From Paulownia fortunei (taxonomy: Eukaryota; Streptophyta; Magnoliopsida; Lamiales; Paulowniaceae): 64,000 nucleotides of DNA. The position numbers and the translations under genes were made by a program. The notes under the pieces are model-generated. The model was given only the letters and a program-made list of their open reading frames with translations. It searched no databases and had not been told where the DNA came from. Of the stretch, positions 1 through 13,700 are shown piece after piece (the stretch's first letter is position 1; every line of letters begins with the position of its first letter). Where the stretch lies: assembly GCA_019321725.1 (NCBI GenBank), contig CM033120.1, positions 11,736,716-11,800,715 of the forward strand, written 5' to 3'.

Positions 1-2766
1 CACAAGAAAATCTTGCCTTTCAAAATTCCACAATAATTCAAACCCAAAATTCTCTATAAAACTCACCTTATACTTTATCACAATGTCACTGCCCATTCTA
101 TTTTGACACCGGAGACTGAGCCTAGACTCTACAAGGCTAGGGCTACCCTGTCTTTGTTGGACTTCAATCTCCAAATTTTCTTCTTTTTTTTTTTCATTGT
201 TTGTTGATTGATGGCTCCATATACTTCTCAACATTATCCTCTCTAATCTTTAATCTCCTCTCGATGTTTAAAATCTGGGATAGTCTTAAGAATAATTTCT
301 ATCATTATTAAAATGATCCGCAAAATTAAAATTATTGTCATTGATTAATATAAGTAATAAGTAGTATTTTTTACAAACATCTTATTGCTAATTTTAATAT
401 TTTAATAGTAAAACTATTTTTTTTAGACAAAATTAAAAATAAAGAATATTGGGTACCACACGTTTTCGATGGTCGTTTTGACAAGAACAATGTAGCTAGA
501 AAAAATAGGCTCGATTAGCAAGATAATGACGTGTCATTATAGCAACTTCTTTGCTCTATTATTGAGCATTGAATTGCCCATTGACCTACTTAAATAATGC
601 ACTAATCATAGTTCCATTTCAAAAAAAGTTTTTTTTTTTTTTTCATTAGGGTGAGTTTCTTTGGAGTTTATTCTAAAAGAATGAATTCATTAAAACATGA
701 TTTTGGAAGAAATAATTTTGCAAAAAATAATTGTGTGGGTTGCTTTCAATTTGAAAACTTATAGTGAAAAATAGACCATAAATATTTCAAGAGTAAAATT
801 ACAAATGACCTAATCTTGGTTCACTTAATCCAAAGACTAAATTTTAATATTTAGCAATAAAAGTTAAAGCACTTATGAGTATCACCAAAGCACGAATAAG
901 TAATTGATAGTAGTTGGTCCTTTAAACTTAAATTAGGTTTGGCTCTGTTCGCACATTCAATGCCTATGAATAATTATTTATAAGTTATATATAAAAATAA
1001 AATAAATATAGTTATTCGATATAAATAAATAAATAGGGGATGGGTAGGTTTTTAAGATGTTACATTCCTTGAATAATATATTACGTGTGTGAATAATTAA
1101 TAAATATTGTACTCAATGAAAAATACATCAAGTGTAACACTCGAATGTGTTTAATTTGTCTGTACGTGCCATCATGCAATAGGCATTAATTAGGCTCTTT
1201 TTCAATTATGTAATAGTATAAATATTTTATTTTTCTACCATTATGAAGAAGAATAATTAGCCATGGTCAATATTCCACATGAAGTGAATACCATGTGTTA
1301 AAAAGTCGTTTAACTACCATGTTAAATAAATTATCCACCATAATGTAATCCAGTAGTGGGTGATGGATTTTTTGTATTTTTCTTATTCAGGCTATGTTTA
1401 GTTTTTTTTTGAACACTTTTTTATCATTTTTTAAAAATAAATTTAAATATATAATGTATTTTTAAATATATTTTTCTTTTAATATTTCAATACGAATTTT
1501 CTCAAAATATATTTTTTAAGAACAATCAAAACAAATCCAAGTAAAAAAATATGTAGGTTTCATGGGTAAACTTTAGCCAGTCACTGATTTCACAGTGGAT
1601 AATATTGACTTTGAAGAGATATTACAGTTGGGACTACATTTTTTAATCAAGTTAAAGTTAAAAAAGTTATCACCTTTAATATTTACATTATTCTTTATCA
1701 AAATCCATATAAGTAATGGATCATATAACCTTAGTATTTATCTAAAATTTTAAAGACATTGTATTATGCACCCTGAAATTTTCATCAAATTATTCTCCTT
1801 TTTTTCTTTGAGTGTGTGTGTACTACATAACATTATCCTATTTTTACCAACACATAATTGAGTCTTAAATAAAGTTATTATCAAATTATAAAATTGAAAT
1901 TTTAAAACTCTACAATTAATAAATAATTGATTCTTTCTAATTACAATTCAAACCAATAAATTTTTTATCAAATTATAAAATTAAAGTTTTAAAATTCTAT
2001 AATTAAGAAGCTGAGTTCTCGATGTCTAACCTTTCATAATATTTTTTTAGACTTTAATTCAAAAAAAATACTATTTTTGCATCGAAGTTACTAATTATTC
2101 CCTTCGAGAAAATAACACCCCATAATATACTTCAATATTTATTTTCAATTTCTTGCTAGAATTATTTTATCAAATAATATCTATTGTTTTACCAATTATC
2201 ATTTAGAAGATCTAATTTAACCCAATTACAAAGTTGAATTCCACGCGTTACAATATATTGGAAGAAGTTTTAAAGCCGAAAGTGCCCGTAGCCGATGCTG
2301 ACGGGGAACATATGCGGCCGACCTCTAAGTTGAACATCTAGCTACCATTTAGATAATAATTAGAACCTTCTTCTTTTAAAATAAAATCTTAATCAGGCAA
2401 GGCTATGAAAGTCATAAATTATGGGCCCTACAATCTCATAATAGGTAAGTAATAGGCAAGTAGTGATGTGAACATGTTATACTTAGTAAATAATATATTT
2501 GAATTTAATAATATATTTTTTTATTTAAATTTAAATTTTTATTAATATTTTTAAATTTTTCTCAAATATTTTAATTTTAAAGAATAATTTTTTTTAAAAA
2601 ATATTTTCTCACTTAAAATGAATGGCACTTTAATTTTGAAGGATAAAATTTTAAATATGTCCACTTTTCTCATTTATTACTCTATAATAATTTAAATAAG
2701 ATATTTATAGAACAGAGCAATAAATATTCGACCGTAAATAATTCATCAATGTCAATCGAGCAAAGT
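1..2766. other. AT-rich intergenic DNA
   Basis: No coding frame, RNA gene or complete mobile element was recognised here. At about 1,877-1,920 and again at about 1,967-2,010 a 40-odd-base stretch beginning TTATCAAATTATAAAATT is repeated with a few changes, giving a period near 90 bp. A small GC-richer island lies at about 2,265-2,335 with no recognisable function. The rest is poly-A/poly-T rich sequence of the kind usual between plant genes. Confidence 0.6.
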
Positions 2767-2784
2767 ATTATTATTATTATTATT

Positions 2785-2835
<51 letters not shown>

Positions 2836-2836
2836 G
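2767..2836. repeat. Compound (ATT)n-(GTT)n microsatellite
   Basis: About seven ATT units (2,767-2,787) pass directly into about sixteen GTT units (2,788-2,836). Such a join usually arises by one substitution that then spreads by slippage. On the minus strand it would read as poly-Thr and poly-Ile in a short frame, which I do not regard as a gene. Confidence 0.95.
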
Positions 2837-3837
2837 AACATGTCAATCGAGTTAATACATAATCGTTGATGCCCCAAAATAACATAAAATTAGAAATAAT
2901 AATTAGAGTGAGATAGGCACGTGATCATGGGCTCAAGTTTCAGTTTGCCTCTTCTTTTTGCCCTTCTTCTCGGCAGGGCCCGGATTTTTTTTTTTTTTTT
3001 TTTTTTATAATTCAAATTCTTAAAAGTCTTCATCCCAAATTAATTTTGAGAGGAATCGATTTTTCTCCTAGTTCAACTTTTAGGTAAATTTGATAAACGA
3101 ACTTTTGTACACTCGCATTAAATTTTTGCATAAATCAACCTTATCATAAAGCGCGGATGAGACCTCCAAATGGGCCAACACGCATGCGATACTCCTGCCT
3201 CTAAATATTTTTGAATCCACGATCCTCACATTTGTTCACCTATACAAGGGATTTGAATTTCCAATTATTTTTTTTTCCATTTTGCTTGTATTCTACTCTC
3301 TAAAAAAATGTTTGATATGTGTCAAATTCAAATAATAACAGACTTCTTTGTGTTTTCACTATCACAGACTTTATTTTGCAGAGAAAGCGACCAATCCGGA
3401 TTATTCTCTTATGTTGGTTACTAATTGTCAATGTTTCTTTTCAAGACCAGTTTTAATATTATGAAATTTTGTAGGTCCTTTTGGAGCAAATGCATGTGCC
3501 ACGGATATGTAGAGGCATTCATTTCTGGACATACCACAATGTCTGTCATTGGTAGTATATAATGAAAGTGACATGTGATGTTGTGTGTCCAAATGGGCTC
3601 CATGGAAGCACAATTTGTTACATTGCCACTCTTCTATCTCTATATTCTCTTCCATTAAATACAAATTCTTTAATCCAATATTGCTGAGGGAACTACATAA
3701 TCAGATTTCCAAAGATTTCACCACAAGAATTGCACTTTACAAAACTAAGCTATGTATGTGCAATATCTTGGGCATGCACCAACATGAACCCTTTGGAGTG
3801 GCAAAATTATTGGGAAAAGTTTTGGCCCAATAAACAA

Positions 3838-4200
3838 AATTTACTAACAATTATTGAATTATAAAGGATCCGTCTATAATTTATGTAGATTTTACGTATT
3901 TCAGTACTTATAATCCAATGATTGTTCAACCTAATAGGCATGATGGGGTGCAAACATCCAAAAGATAGGAAGATCTAGGCACCTTAACTTCCACCTAATA
4001 TGCTAAGTTCTAGTCCTATTGACGATGATAAATTTCACCAGCAATTATTGAATTACGTAGGATCTGTCTACAATTTATGTAAATTCCACGTATTTCAATA
4101 CTTATAATCTAAAGATTCTTTAATCTAATAGGCCCACGATATGCAAACATCCAAAAGATAAGATAGGAAGCTCTAATAACCTTAATCTCCACCTAAAAAG
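3838..4200. repeat. Imperfect tandem duplication, period about 194 bp
   Basis: The block starting CAATTATTGAATTA at about 3,848 recurs at about 4,042. Both copies continue colinearly through a 'GGATC(C/T)GTCTA' motif, 'TTATAATC(C/T)AA', 'GCAAACATCCAAAAGATA' and 'CACCTAA'. Substitutions and small indels throughout show the duplication is old. No coding frame is conserved, so this is probably a repeat-family fragment. Confidence 0.75.
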
Positions 4201-4970
4201 CTGTGATTTGAAACCTTGGCATGGCTAATAAACCAAACAAATGCATGCACAATGATGGGGATATAGGCAACTGTTGAAGGAAAACATCCACCCTTTCAAC
4301 TCTTTCTGCAGGTGCAGTGTATCATTCTAAAATTCTTGTTTGGACTTAGCATTATAAGTATATAATAAATCAGTCTCATGAACTCTAATTACTCAATCTT
4401 TGCAAATTGTCCCTCTACTTCTCCACATTGTCACATGCATCAACCCCCCACAGTTCCATTATTTTGTCAGTCTCATGAACTCCTAATCATTACTTAGATC
4501 CCACAAAAAAAAAATATAATTATATGTTTAAAAGACAACAAAAAGGAAGAGAATGTGTAGTTGTAGAATCAGAGGCTCCAAAAATTCACTAGCCCCAACA
4601 AGAAAAGATGCTCAATTTTTATTTTAATGTGTTACAGAAACTGAAGAAAGTGATACTGTTGCACAATACAGTTGGCAATGGCTCCAATTTGTCTGCTGAC
4701 CCACAGAATTGGGTACATCAAATGTCAACAGACAAGCCATGATTAACAGGAGATGCTAATAAATTTGTCAAGAGTAGGGTTGGAATAAAACCACAAATTT
4801 TAATTACTATGGACCCATAGTTTTGGTTTTCTTTTTCTTTTTCTATTTTTCTTTTTGAGTGAAACACAAATATCAATAACCACTTACATACTATAAATAA
4901 TAAAATAACAGTGCTCGAATTAATAGACATAATAGTAGTAACTCACGTCAATATAAAATAAGATAAACAT

Positions 4971-5740
4971 ATTTTGATGGGATTTAAACTTAAAATCAAT
5001 AATTTTAAAATCGAATCGAATTTGTCAGTTCGATCAGTTCAATCGAGTCTGAGTGGGGATAAAATTGAAAATTCAGTCAAATTGATCAAAAATTAATCAA
5101 ATCGGACAAAAAAAATTGATTAAATCGATCAGAACTGTTTTTTTTTTTTTTTTTTTTTTTTTAAAATTGTAAACTTTGTATTTGGTTACATATATATGGT
5201 TCTTTGGATTTTAGAATTTGTTACATGTTTTTTTTAGTTGGTTATTTATCTTTTTGATCTTGTATATAATAATTATTTTATTATATTATCATTTTAAATA
5301 ATATAATTGAAAAAATATAATTAATTTTCATCAAATCAATAATTTTAAAATATAATAATATTTTGGTGGGATTTAAACTTAAAATCAATAATTTTAAAAT
5401 CGAATCGAATTTGTCAATTCGATCAGTTCAATTGAGTCTGAGTGGGGACAAAAATTGAAAATTCAATCAAATTGATCAAAAATCAATCAAATCGGACAAA
5501 AAAAATGATTAAATCGATTTTATTATTATTTTTATTTTTTTAAAATTTTAAACTTAATATTTGGTTACATATATATGGTTCTTTAAATTTTAGAATTTGT
5601 TATATGTATTTTTTAGTTAGTTATTTTTTTTTATCTTGTATATAATAATTATTTTATTATATTATCATTTTACATAATATAATTAAAAAAATATAATCAA
5701 TTTTCATGAAATCAATTAGATCATTTATTCAACCGATTGA
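4971..5740. repeat. Tandem pair of a dispersed 0.39-kb repeat
   Basis: Unit 1 (about 4,971-5,359) and unit 2 (about 5,360-5,740) are colinear. Both contain GGGATTTAAACTTAAAATC, runs of ATCGAATCGAATTTGTCA, a GTCTGAGTGGGGA motif, a poly-T tract, 'TATTTGGTTACATATATATG' and an AT-rich tail that ends in ATCAATT-type sequence. A diverged third relative lies at about 28,955-29,285. It shares the poly-T, the TTTGGTTATAT block and the ATCGATCAGATC-rich end. The lack of a coding frame and the inverted-repeat-like ATCGAT/GATCGAT ends suggest a MITE-type element. The family is not identified. Confidence 0.7.
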
Positions 5741-5913
5741 AAGCTGAAAGATAGCATAATCCAATTTGATCACAAATTTGGATAAAACCTCGTGATCTAA
5801 TTTTTGGTCCTTTTGAGTACAAGAGAAGCCCCTTGTCATTCTGATCAGTGAACCAATTTTATTTTATTTTTTGAAAGAAAAAAAAAATAGGAACTGAAAC
5901 AAGAAATGAAATC

Positions 5914-6147
5914 TTGATTTCCCCCAATAAAGAGGACAAGCAGAAGGGTTCAAAAATCAAGACTGCTAATTGTTGTGATGGTGACACTCACATGGAACAA
6001 TACAATGAATACATAAGCTTGTTATATGTACAAGAGACAGAGGGATTTTTGACAGGTTATAATATGATCAACTGCAAGAAAGGATGGAAAATGACAAGCT
6101 GTCTGATGAGCTCTGCAGGTACTATAGAATCTGCATTTTGTTTTTAA
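5914..6147 (+). other. Unrecognised 77-codon open frame, possible gene fragment
   Basis: This frame stands in a locally less AT-rich stretch and encodes a hydrophilic, Cys- and Met-containing peptide, with CCDGDTHMEQYNEY near residues 21-34. An AG/GT junction (GCTCTGCAG/GTACTATAG at about 6,119) resembles a splice donor, so it could be a relic exon. I recognise no family, no neighbouring exon was found, and the frame may be fortuitous. Confidence 0.2.
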
Positions 6148-8449
6148 GCCCTTGTCCCAAAAAGAAAAAAAAAATAAAAAAAAAATGAAACTATCTCAAA
6201 TCCAAAAACATAGAATCTTCTACCAAACTAATGTTTGATTAACAGACTTTTATACCATTGAGACAGCTGAATAAAAACCAGTTAATGCTATAATCCCGGG
6301 TTGTTAATTGGAACTATATGGATTAATAAACTCGAAGCCAAAACTATGAACTTATATACTCATTCAATGAATGGAATTATTTTTTCAGCTTCACAGAATC
6401 CTTTTTATTTTTTTCCTCTCTTCTTTTTGGGGGAGGTATGAGTTCAACAACTTTAAGGAATATTATAGCATCTTGCAAGGATCAAAGACAACTGGTGTAT
6501 TGGAAATGATGTATATACGTTACGACAATAGACATATGATAAATTTGCATGATGATGTTATCATTTTAATTTACGTAATATATCTTGATTTTTTTTGTTA
6601 AAAAATATAACTACAATAGGTGCAGTATTTTCTGCTCAGATTTTTTTAAACTAAATCAATATACCAAATTTTCAGAAAAAAATGACCGAAAAGATATGAT
6701 TCAATTATATATGGAGAAAATTTTGATGTTTGAATTTCAAATATTTAAAATAAAACATGTGCGATTAGAATTGAGTTGTTTTGATTTAGTAAAACAATTT
6801 GAATTATATTTTTTATTTTGATTTAGTAAAATAAATTGAATCAGAATTTTGTTTTGATTTAGCAAAACAAATGGAGTCAGATTTTTTTTTTCCTCAACTT
6901 TTTTGAACATTTCGACTTTTTTTTAAAATAAAAAAAAATTGAAATTCAAATATCAAAATTTTATTGCAATAGATTTTTCAGTCTTTTTTTTTTTGGGAAA
7001 ATCTAAAATTTATTATTTTGATATAACAATAATAATATATATATATATATATATATATAAGTTGCGACAAGCAATAACTACAACAGTGAGTGTAGTATCG
7101 ACGAGACTCTAGATCAATTTATGAAAACTCTTCTCATTTATTATATATAAAAAAAATTATGGCATTTCAACATTCCAAGATTTGATTTTAAAAAATTGAA
7201 AATCTCAATTTTCAGACGCCACATAATTTACTAGCATCACCACTTCCCACAACATTGCAAAATATGTGGATATTTACGTTATTGAATGTAAAATGGGCTG
7301 GGCTCTTATAATGTGAAAAGCTCAATTAGACCAGAAAGAAAACCTCTAAGATCTCCCTGGGCCTGTCATAGACTTGGGCCCTGACTGTATTCAGTAATTA
7401 TCTACCCAAAATCTTAAGGTTTTTAAATTATTTAAAAATAAAATATAAAATATTGGTCCAGTTTTGAAAGCATTGAAGTTTCCTATAATTTTTTTTTTAT
7501 TTTCATGTTTTTTTTTCATTTAACTTAATGAGAGATATGTTATGAAATGGTTAGTCCCAATGCATTATTATTTTTCGATATAACTAGGGTATGAGGACCT
7601 TCCAACATAATCTCATTCTCAGATTTATTTTTAAAACCCTAACATTTTCAAAAAAAAAAAAAAAAAAAAAAAAATCATTTCCAAAAATGAAAAGAAACAA
7701 GCCATGAATTATTCACGTCTCACTATGTAGCTAATCTCTAATCAAAACTATTACAATAATTTAAAAATAAATAAAATAAATAAACATAAAATAAGTGTCT
7801 TTTAACATTTAATTTAAGTTTGTTTGGATTACAATATAATTTATTCAACTGAAAATAGTTTAAGGTTTTTCTCTAATCAATACTTAAGAATCATTTAGGC
7901 AAGAAGCATATCTTTTCTCGTAAAATAAGGGTTTAGCACTTTGTTATTTTTATTTTTTTTTCATTTATTGAAAAGGTTTAGGGTTAGGACCTCAATCAAA
8001 TTGAGACGACAAAGCTTATTTAGCTTCACACTTGACTTAAATTTACTTGAGAATTTTTGTTCAAGGTTGACTTGAAAATAAATAGAAGTTTTCGGGTTGA
8101 AATTGAGTTAGCTCAAATTATTTTTTTCTTCATTTCAAAATTTTTGTACTATAAACTAACTCAATATGAAGTTACATATAATAAATAAAAGCAATCAATA
8201 ATATCAACTATATTTCAAAAGAAGTCAAATGCATCCTATTTACAATTGTAATTCAAGTTTGAGATTAGGATTTTTTGAGTTTACAAGTGATACTTAAGAA
8301 ATTTTGTTTATATAGCGTTTTATATGTATCTCACCTTTAGGCATCACCTCAAGTTTGGTTTGATTTAAAATAATAATAATTCAACTTGAAAATTAATAGG
8401 TTGAGATTGTGAATGTTTAAATTCGTTTGGGCTCATTAATGTTTTATTT
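6148..8449. other. AT-rich intergenic DNA with an (AT)n tract
   Basis: An (AT)n tract lies at about 7,035-7,060 and a long poly-A run at about 7,650-7,675. No gene, RNA or bounded mobile element could be supported. Short open frames at 6.4-6.8 kb have the composition of random AT-rich DNA. Confidence 0.6.
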
Positions 8450-8665
8450 AAAGAACTTTATATTGGAACTATCAGGTATAATTTATAAATAGTTGGAATA
8501 ATTTGAAGATTGAGGCAATAGTTCAATTCTTTATCTATTTAATTTAAAGAACTTTATGTTGGAACTATCAAGTATAATTTATAAATGGTTGGAATTATCA
8601 GGTATAATTTATAAATAATTGGAATAATTTAAAGATTGAGACAAAAATTCAATTCTTTATTTTTT
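8450..8665. repeat. Imperfect tandem repeats around GGTATAATTTATAAAT
   Basis: The motif TTGGAA(C/T)TATCA(G/A)GTATAATTTATAAAT occurs three times (about 8,464, 8,555 and 8,589). It is followed in the first and third by 'ATAATTTAAAGATTGAG'-type sequence and 'TTCAATTCTTTAT'. A flanking AAAGAACTTTAT block is also duplicated. Unequal duplication of a 50-120 bp module is the simplest reading. Confidence 0.7.
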
Positions 8666-10230
8666 AAGATGAAATTTATTCTTTATTTTTTATGATGAAA
8701 TTGCCTCATATTGGTGCTAACTAACTATTGAGAAGATAGGATGGATTCTGCCCATCTGCTTTCATAGACTATTGATATTTTTTTTGGAGTCCAAACCAAG
8801 TGTTTAATTTGGATTAAATAAAATGGTCTCAATTCTTTTAATTTTTGGGATTGATGATTTATTCATCTTCCATCCTTTTTAAATAATTATATTTTTTAAG
8901 TGATTTATTTTTTTGTATTTATTTTTTATTCACTTCAAATTTATTTTGAAAAATCAAATATACTAAACTCATCTATCAATGATATAGATTATAATTAGTC
9001 AAATAATTTTTATTTTTATTAAATAAAATTCACCTTACTCATTGATCAAAATTTAATGAAAACCCAACTTTTACAACCAATTTTCAACACTTTATAGCCT
9101 AATATAAAGAGAAAAAGTCAGAAGCATTTATCTACAAGGTACCTACCATAGCTAGTACCAGTACACCAAACCTACGTCCCTCAAAAGTATGGTACTAGCG
9201 CAGTCACACAAAAAAATGGCAAATTACATTTTCACCCCCAAAACTATTATCTAAGGTCACACTTTGCCCTTCTCAATTTTATAAATACACACTTCGTCCA
9301 TTTCAAATATCGGACAAATATCACTTTGAAAATTGACATAATACTTTGACATATGTATATGATAATTTAAATAAATTGTTTAATTAAATGTGTAACGCAA
9401 ACGTACATGTAGAGACTGAGTATTATATGGGTATAGTTATTGATATTACAAGTATTTTAATTCAACTTTAATCGTATAATTTTCAAAAAATTAATAACAA
9501 GCAGATATACTAGTAATAATATGTCTAAGTATTAAAAAGATTATTTAAACTTACCAACTTAAGAAAATAAGAAAGAAACATAAGGAATCTTGTCTCTTCT
9601 AATTACTAAAAAGGAAAGTATATAAAAATAATATTCAGCAACTTAATATTTTATATATTTTTTGTACCAATGATATTAAGCGCAATCCTTAATTTTATAT
9701 AGTATACGAGTAGTATAATATTTCTTTTAGTATTATGAAAGTGTATATATAGAATAAATGTCAAGAAATATATTTGTATTATTGACTACTCAAAGTTAAT
9801 GAATTTAATTTTTAAAGTTTTGACCTTTGGTTAAAATGAACTTTCTTAGAGTTAAAAGAAGTAAAATATAAAGTGAGTAGTAATTGAAGCCTTGAGAATC
9901 AAAACAATAATCTCTTTGTTTCAAATTTTATGATTTTATTTTATTTTTTAACAAAATCTAAAATTGAAGCTTTATTTTGTGGAAGATATTTTTTTTTTCT
10001 TCTAAAACTTTCCTCTTATTTAAGTTAATGATGTGATACTATTAAATTTTTACTACTATATTAAAAAATAATTTAAATTTCCTCAACAATTAATATTAAA
10101 TTATATTTTTTAATTTTTAAAATTCTTATTTAAAAATCGATGTTAAATCAAATTGGAAATTTAGATTACAAAATTGTACATACTCATCAAGTCGACATGG
10201 CAAAATCCAAAGTTTCTATTGGTTGCAGTG
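8666..10230. other. Intergenic DNA upstream of ERO1
   Basis: No gene was recognised. At about 9,219-9,275 a segment reading GGCAAATTACATTTTCACCC resembles ends of plant Mutator-like MITEs, but I could not find a matching inverted end or target duplication, so no element is called. The rest is AT-rich. Confidence 0.5.
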
Positions 10231-10239
10231 GCGTCACTT

Positions 10240-10730
10240 TGACTCAAACTTTGGCGCGTCAATTCGTCATTAATCCTTACGTTTGGCCTTTTTTTATCCC
10301 GACCCGACTCATGTGAATCGGGTAAGCAACTCGCCGTCACAAGTCGACACGTTCCCTATCTCTCGTTTTTGATCACCACGCGCCACCGGATTGCGGGTTT
10401 CCTTTGCCACCAACGTCCACCATCCCCGACCAAAACCGTTTGCGTTGAAATCCGTGTTCTAATTTTGACCCGAGCCCGATACGTTCCTTAACAAAAGCCC
10501 GCATTTTCGTAATCTACATCATACTATATAAAATGTCTCAAATATAGATTATCACCCCCCAAAACCCGTAAAATCCATTTACCCCAAGAACTGAAACAAG
10601 GCTGATTCTCATATTTTACGTTTTTCTTGGTGGGTTTTGTGGATTGTTGGGGTTTTTGTATAGATACATATACATACATTAATAGTTTTATAGATTAAAA
10701 GCGTGTCGTATGCACTGAAGGGTAGTTGTG
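10240..10730 (+). promoter_or_regulatory. ERO1 promoter and 5' UTR
   Basis: The sequence turns markedly more GC-rich from about 10,220. A TATA box (TATATAAAA, 10,525-10,533) lies about 200 bases before the ATG at 10,731, leaving room for a 5' UTR of roughly 150-170 bases. An ATTGG motif (about 10,219) followed by GTGGCGTCAC (CGTCA is a bZIP core on the other strand) lies further upstream. This would fit control by ER-stress bZIP factors, but no perfect ERSE (CCAAT-N9-CCACG) was found, so that part is inference. Confidence 0.55.
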
Positions 10731-13700
10731 ATGGTGGAAGCTAAGGCTGTTGTAGATGATAAGAAAATTTGGAAGAAATCAAAAGAGGAAAAAAGAGGGA
10801 CGAGGAAATGGGCAGCGATAGGGGCAGTGGTGGTGTTGGTGGTAGCCATAGCAATAACATCTAAGCACGCCCAGAATCATAAGTCCTGTCAATGTTCTCA
10901 GGTTCTGTTCTTCTTCTTCTTCTTGTCAATTTTCTTAGTATTTTCCTTTGGTGTAATTGAGATCTTATTTCCTGTTTGTTAAGGGATTCTGCGTGTGGGA
11001 TGCGTGCTTGTTTGTGTCTTTTTTTTTTTATTAGTGTAAAGTAATGCTATATTTGGAATTCTTGAATTGATGGCATGTTATGGCTGAAATGGAAAATGAA
11101 AGTGGTTGCATAGAATTTGTGATTGACTCCCTGTGTTTTGTTTATGGTTTTCCTGTCTAAATTAATGGGCCATTGTGTGCTTGCGGAATTTCGAGCTGGA
11201 AATTTGCGAATTGAGTAATGAAACATGAGGATCATTCATTCAACTCAAGTGCTCAAACATTGCATTGTCCACTACATTCCCTGCCAAAACAACTACCAAC
11301 TCTAGACATTTCATGGTGCATAGTCTTTCTGGCATTACATCGAATATTAGCCTTTCGTTATTGTTGTTAACATAGTAATTCCTAATTTTAGGTAATTATT
11401 CTCATGTTTGCCTATAGGAATTCATTCTTTCCAGCTAGAGAAACTTTTTTTGACAAAATGGAAAACCTTTTCCATTCCACTTTGTATGTGCTAGCTTTCT
11501 GCTTGCTGAGCTTCTTCATGACCAATCCCACTAGCTATCTCGGATAGGATAGAGAAGCTTGATAGGTAACATTCTTTAAAAGGGGTATGTATAATGCCCG
11601 CAAGTGGAAAATTTTGAATGGGCAGGTATTTTGCTCAAAATGGTTTCCTATGGATTCAAGAACAATTTTATCTATGTTTTTAGCCTTACTGTCATGAAAC
11701 TCTCAAGTATATTTAGACTCTTTTGAATGATAATACTTTTAGATTCCCTGAAGGTGACATGCTGTATAAACCTGTTTTTAAGTGCTAAACAGTGAGCAGT
11801 TGTAATTTGTCTGCATACCGTGTTTTATCTAATTTTTGCTTTCTTTATCTCTTTTGTTCTGCGCCGAGCTTTTGCAGGGACTTCAGTTTTGCCAACAAAA
11901 AAAATTAGTTTTCTGTATGTATCAAAAGAGGCTCAGCTCCTCATTCTGTCACTGGCTGCTAAGGATTTTTAGACTCCCATAAAAGATAAAAGGTTTTACC
12001 TAAAGAATGTGTACCTTTTTTTACAGGCAGCTTGCATGCTGCTTGATCACATTGGTTGCCTGCATTGCATTTTAACTGGGCAATTACTTTTTGTCAATTG
12101 GACAGCCATTCTTTACATGGTCAATGGATCAATAGAGACTAAGTTCCTCATTCTTTTACTTGCTTCTTATGCAGGATTCTCGAAAATATACAGGCATTGT
12201 TGAGGACTGCTGTTGTGATTATGAGACAGTTGACAGTCTTAATGGGGCAGTACTGCACCCATTACTTCAAGAGCTTGTTAGAACTCCATTTTTCCGATAC
12301 TTTAAGGTCAGTCATGAATCTACATGGCCAGTTTAGAATATTGTATAATATTGTGATGTCAAATTTAGTTTATCATAGTGCATTTGTTACTGTTTTAAGT
12401 TGCAACAATGGTGCTTATGCTGTGGAATTAATAGGCCTCCATCTGCAATTGTAATTCTGTTAATATTTCCATTTTGAAAAATTACTCTGCCAGGATGGAA
12501 TTAGTTATAATGCCTCAAAATCTACAATTTTAAGGGCAGAATATTTACTCGCTTGCAAGTGAAATTGATCACATATGTCTTCACTGGAAACAAATCTGAA
12601 AACACTTGGGAGAACACCTATTCAGTGTTGCTGCCCTGAAACAATATTAAAATTATATTGATCCAACAAATAGTTTAAATTAATTAGCAAATTATTGCAA
12701 TTGACAGCAAGACCATAGTTTGCATAAAATTATCCATGAGCTGGAATTTCCAGTTAACACATGCTATCGGCAAAAGTTACTCCTCAGAATTGACCTATGA
12801 CTAGTTTAGCCATTATTAGAAAGCTGAATTTTGGATCCTGTAAAATTTTTAGCTCTCTTTAATTTTCTCTATCTCTAAAATAACTTAGTTATGGTTCAGG
12901 TAATAAATACAAATGTTGTGGCAACTGATTACAATTGTTACAATTATGAGATGTGTGAAAGGAATACTAGTAATTACATCTTGTTTGTGCATAATGCCTA
13001 AAAGGTTTTGGCTTGCAGATAATGCTAACTACTGAAGGAAAATTGAGAACATATAATTATCCATCTACACTGTAGAGATAATGAAAAGAAGTAATGATAT
13101 TAACAGTCGATATTAACAGTCTCATTCTACATATGCAATTTTCCAACTCATAGTTTGATCATGTTAGATTTAGTAATGAAGCTGGAAACAAGATCAAGAT
13201 TACTTATTCCAATAATTAAATAGAATGTAAATATAATAGATCATATTTGTGTAGGTTGTAATCTTCAATTAGTGGTCCATTTGATACTTGCAGTTTGAGT
13301 CCTGAAATCTCATGTACCTCATTAAACATGGCAGGTTAAGTTGTGGTGTGACTGCCCTTTTTGGCCTGATGATGGTATGTGCAAGTTGCGTGATTGTAGT
13401 GTATGTGAATGTCCAGATAATGAATTTCCCGAACCTTTTAAGAAGCCGATGCAGCATGGTCTTCCATCTGATGATTTAAAATGCCAAGAGGGAAAGCCAC
13501 AGGCGGCCGTTGATCGCACTCTAGATTCAAAGGCGTTTAGGGGCTGGATAGAAGTAGATAATCCATGGACCCATGATGACGAGACTGATAACAGTAATTA
13601 CTTGTATCTTTCTTCTAGCTGCATATCATACTTAATCCATCATAACTTCACATCTATTTTACTTTCCCTACAATTTTTTTGAGCCTTTAAACTTCAAAAA

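Noticed and set aside
2682..2885. Minus-strand 67-codon frame with poly-Thr/poly-Ile
   Set aside because: It is only the translation of the ATT/GTT microsatellite and flanking AT-rich DNA.
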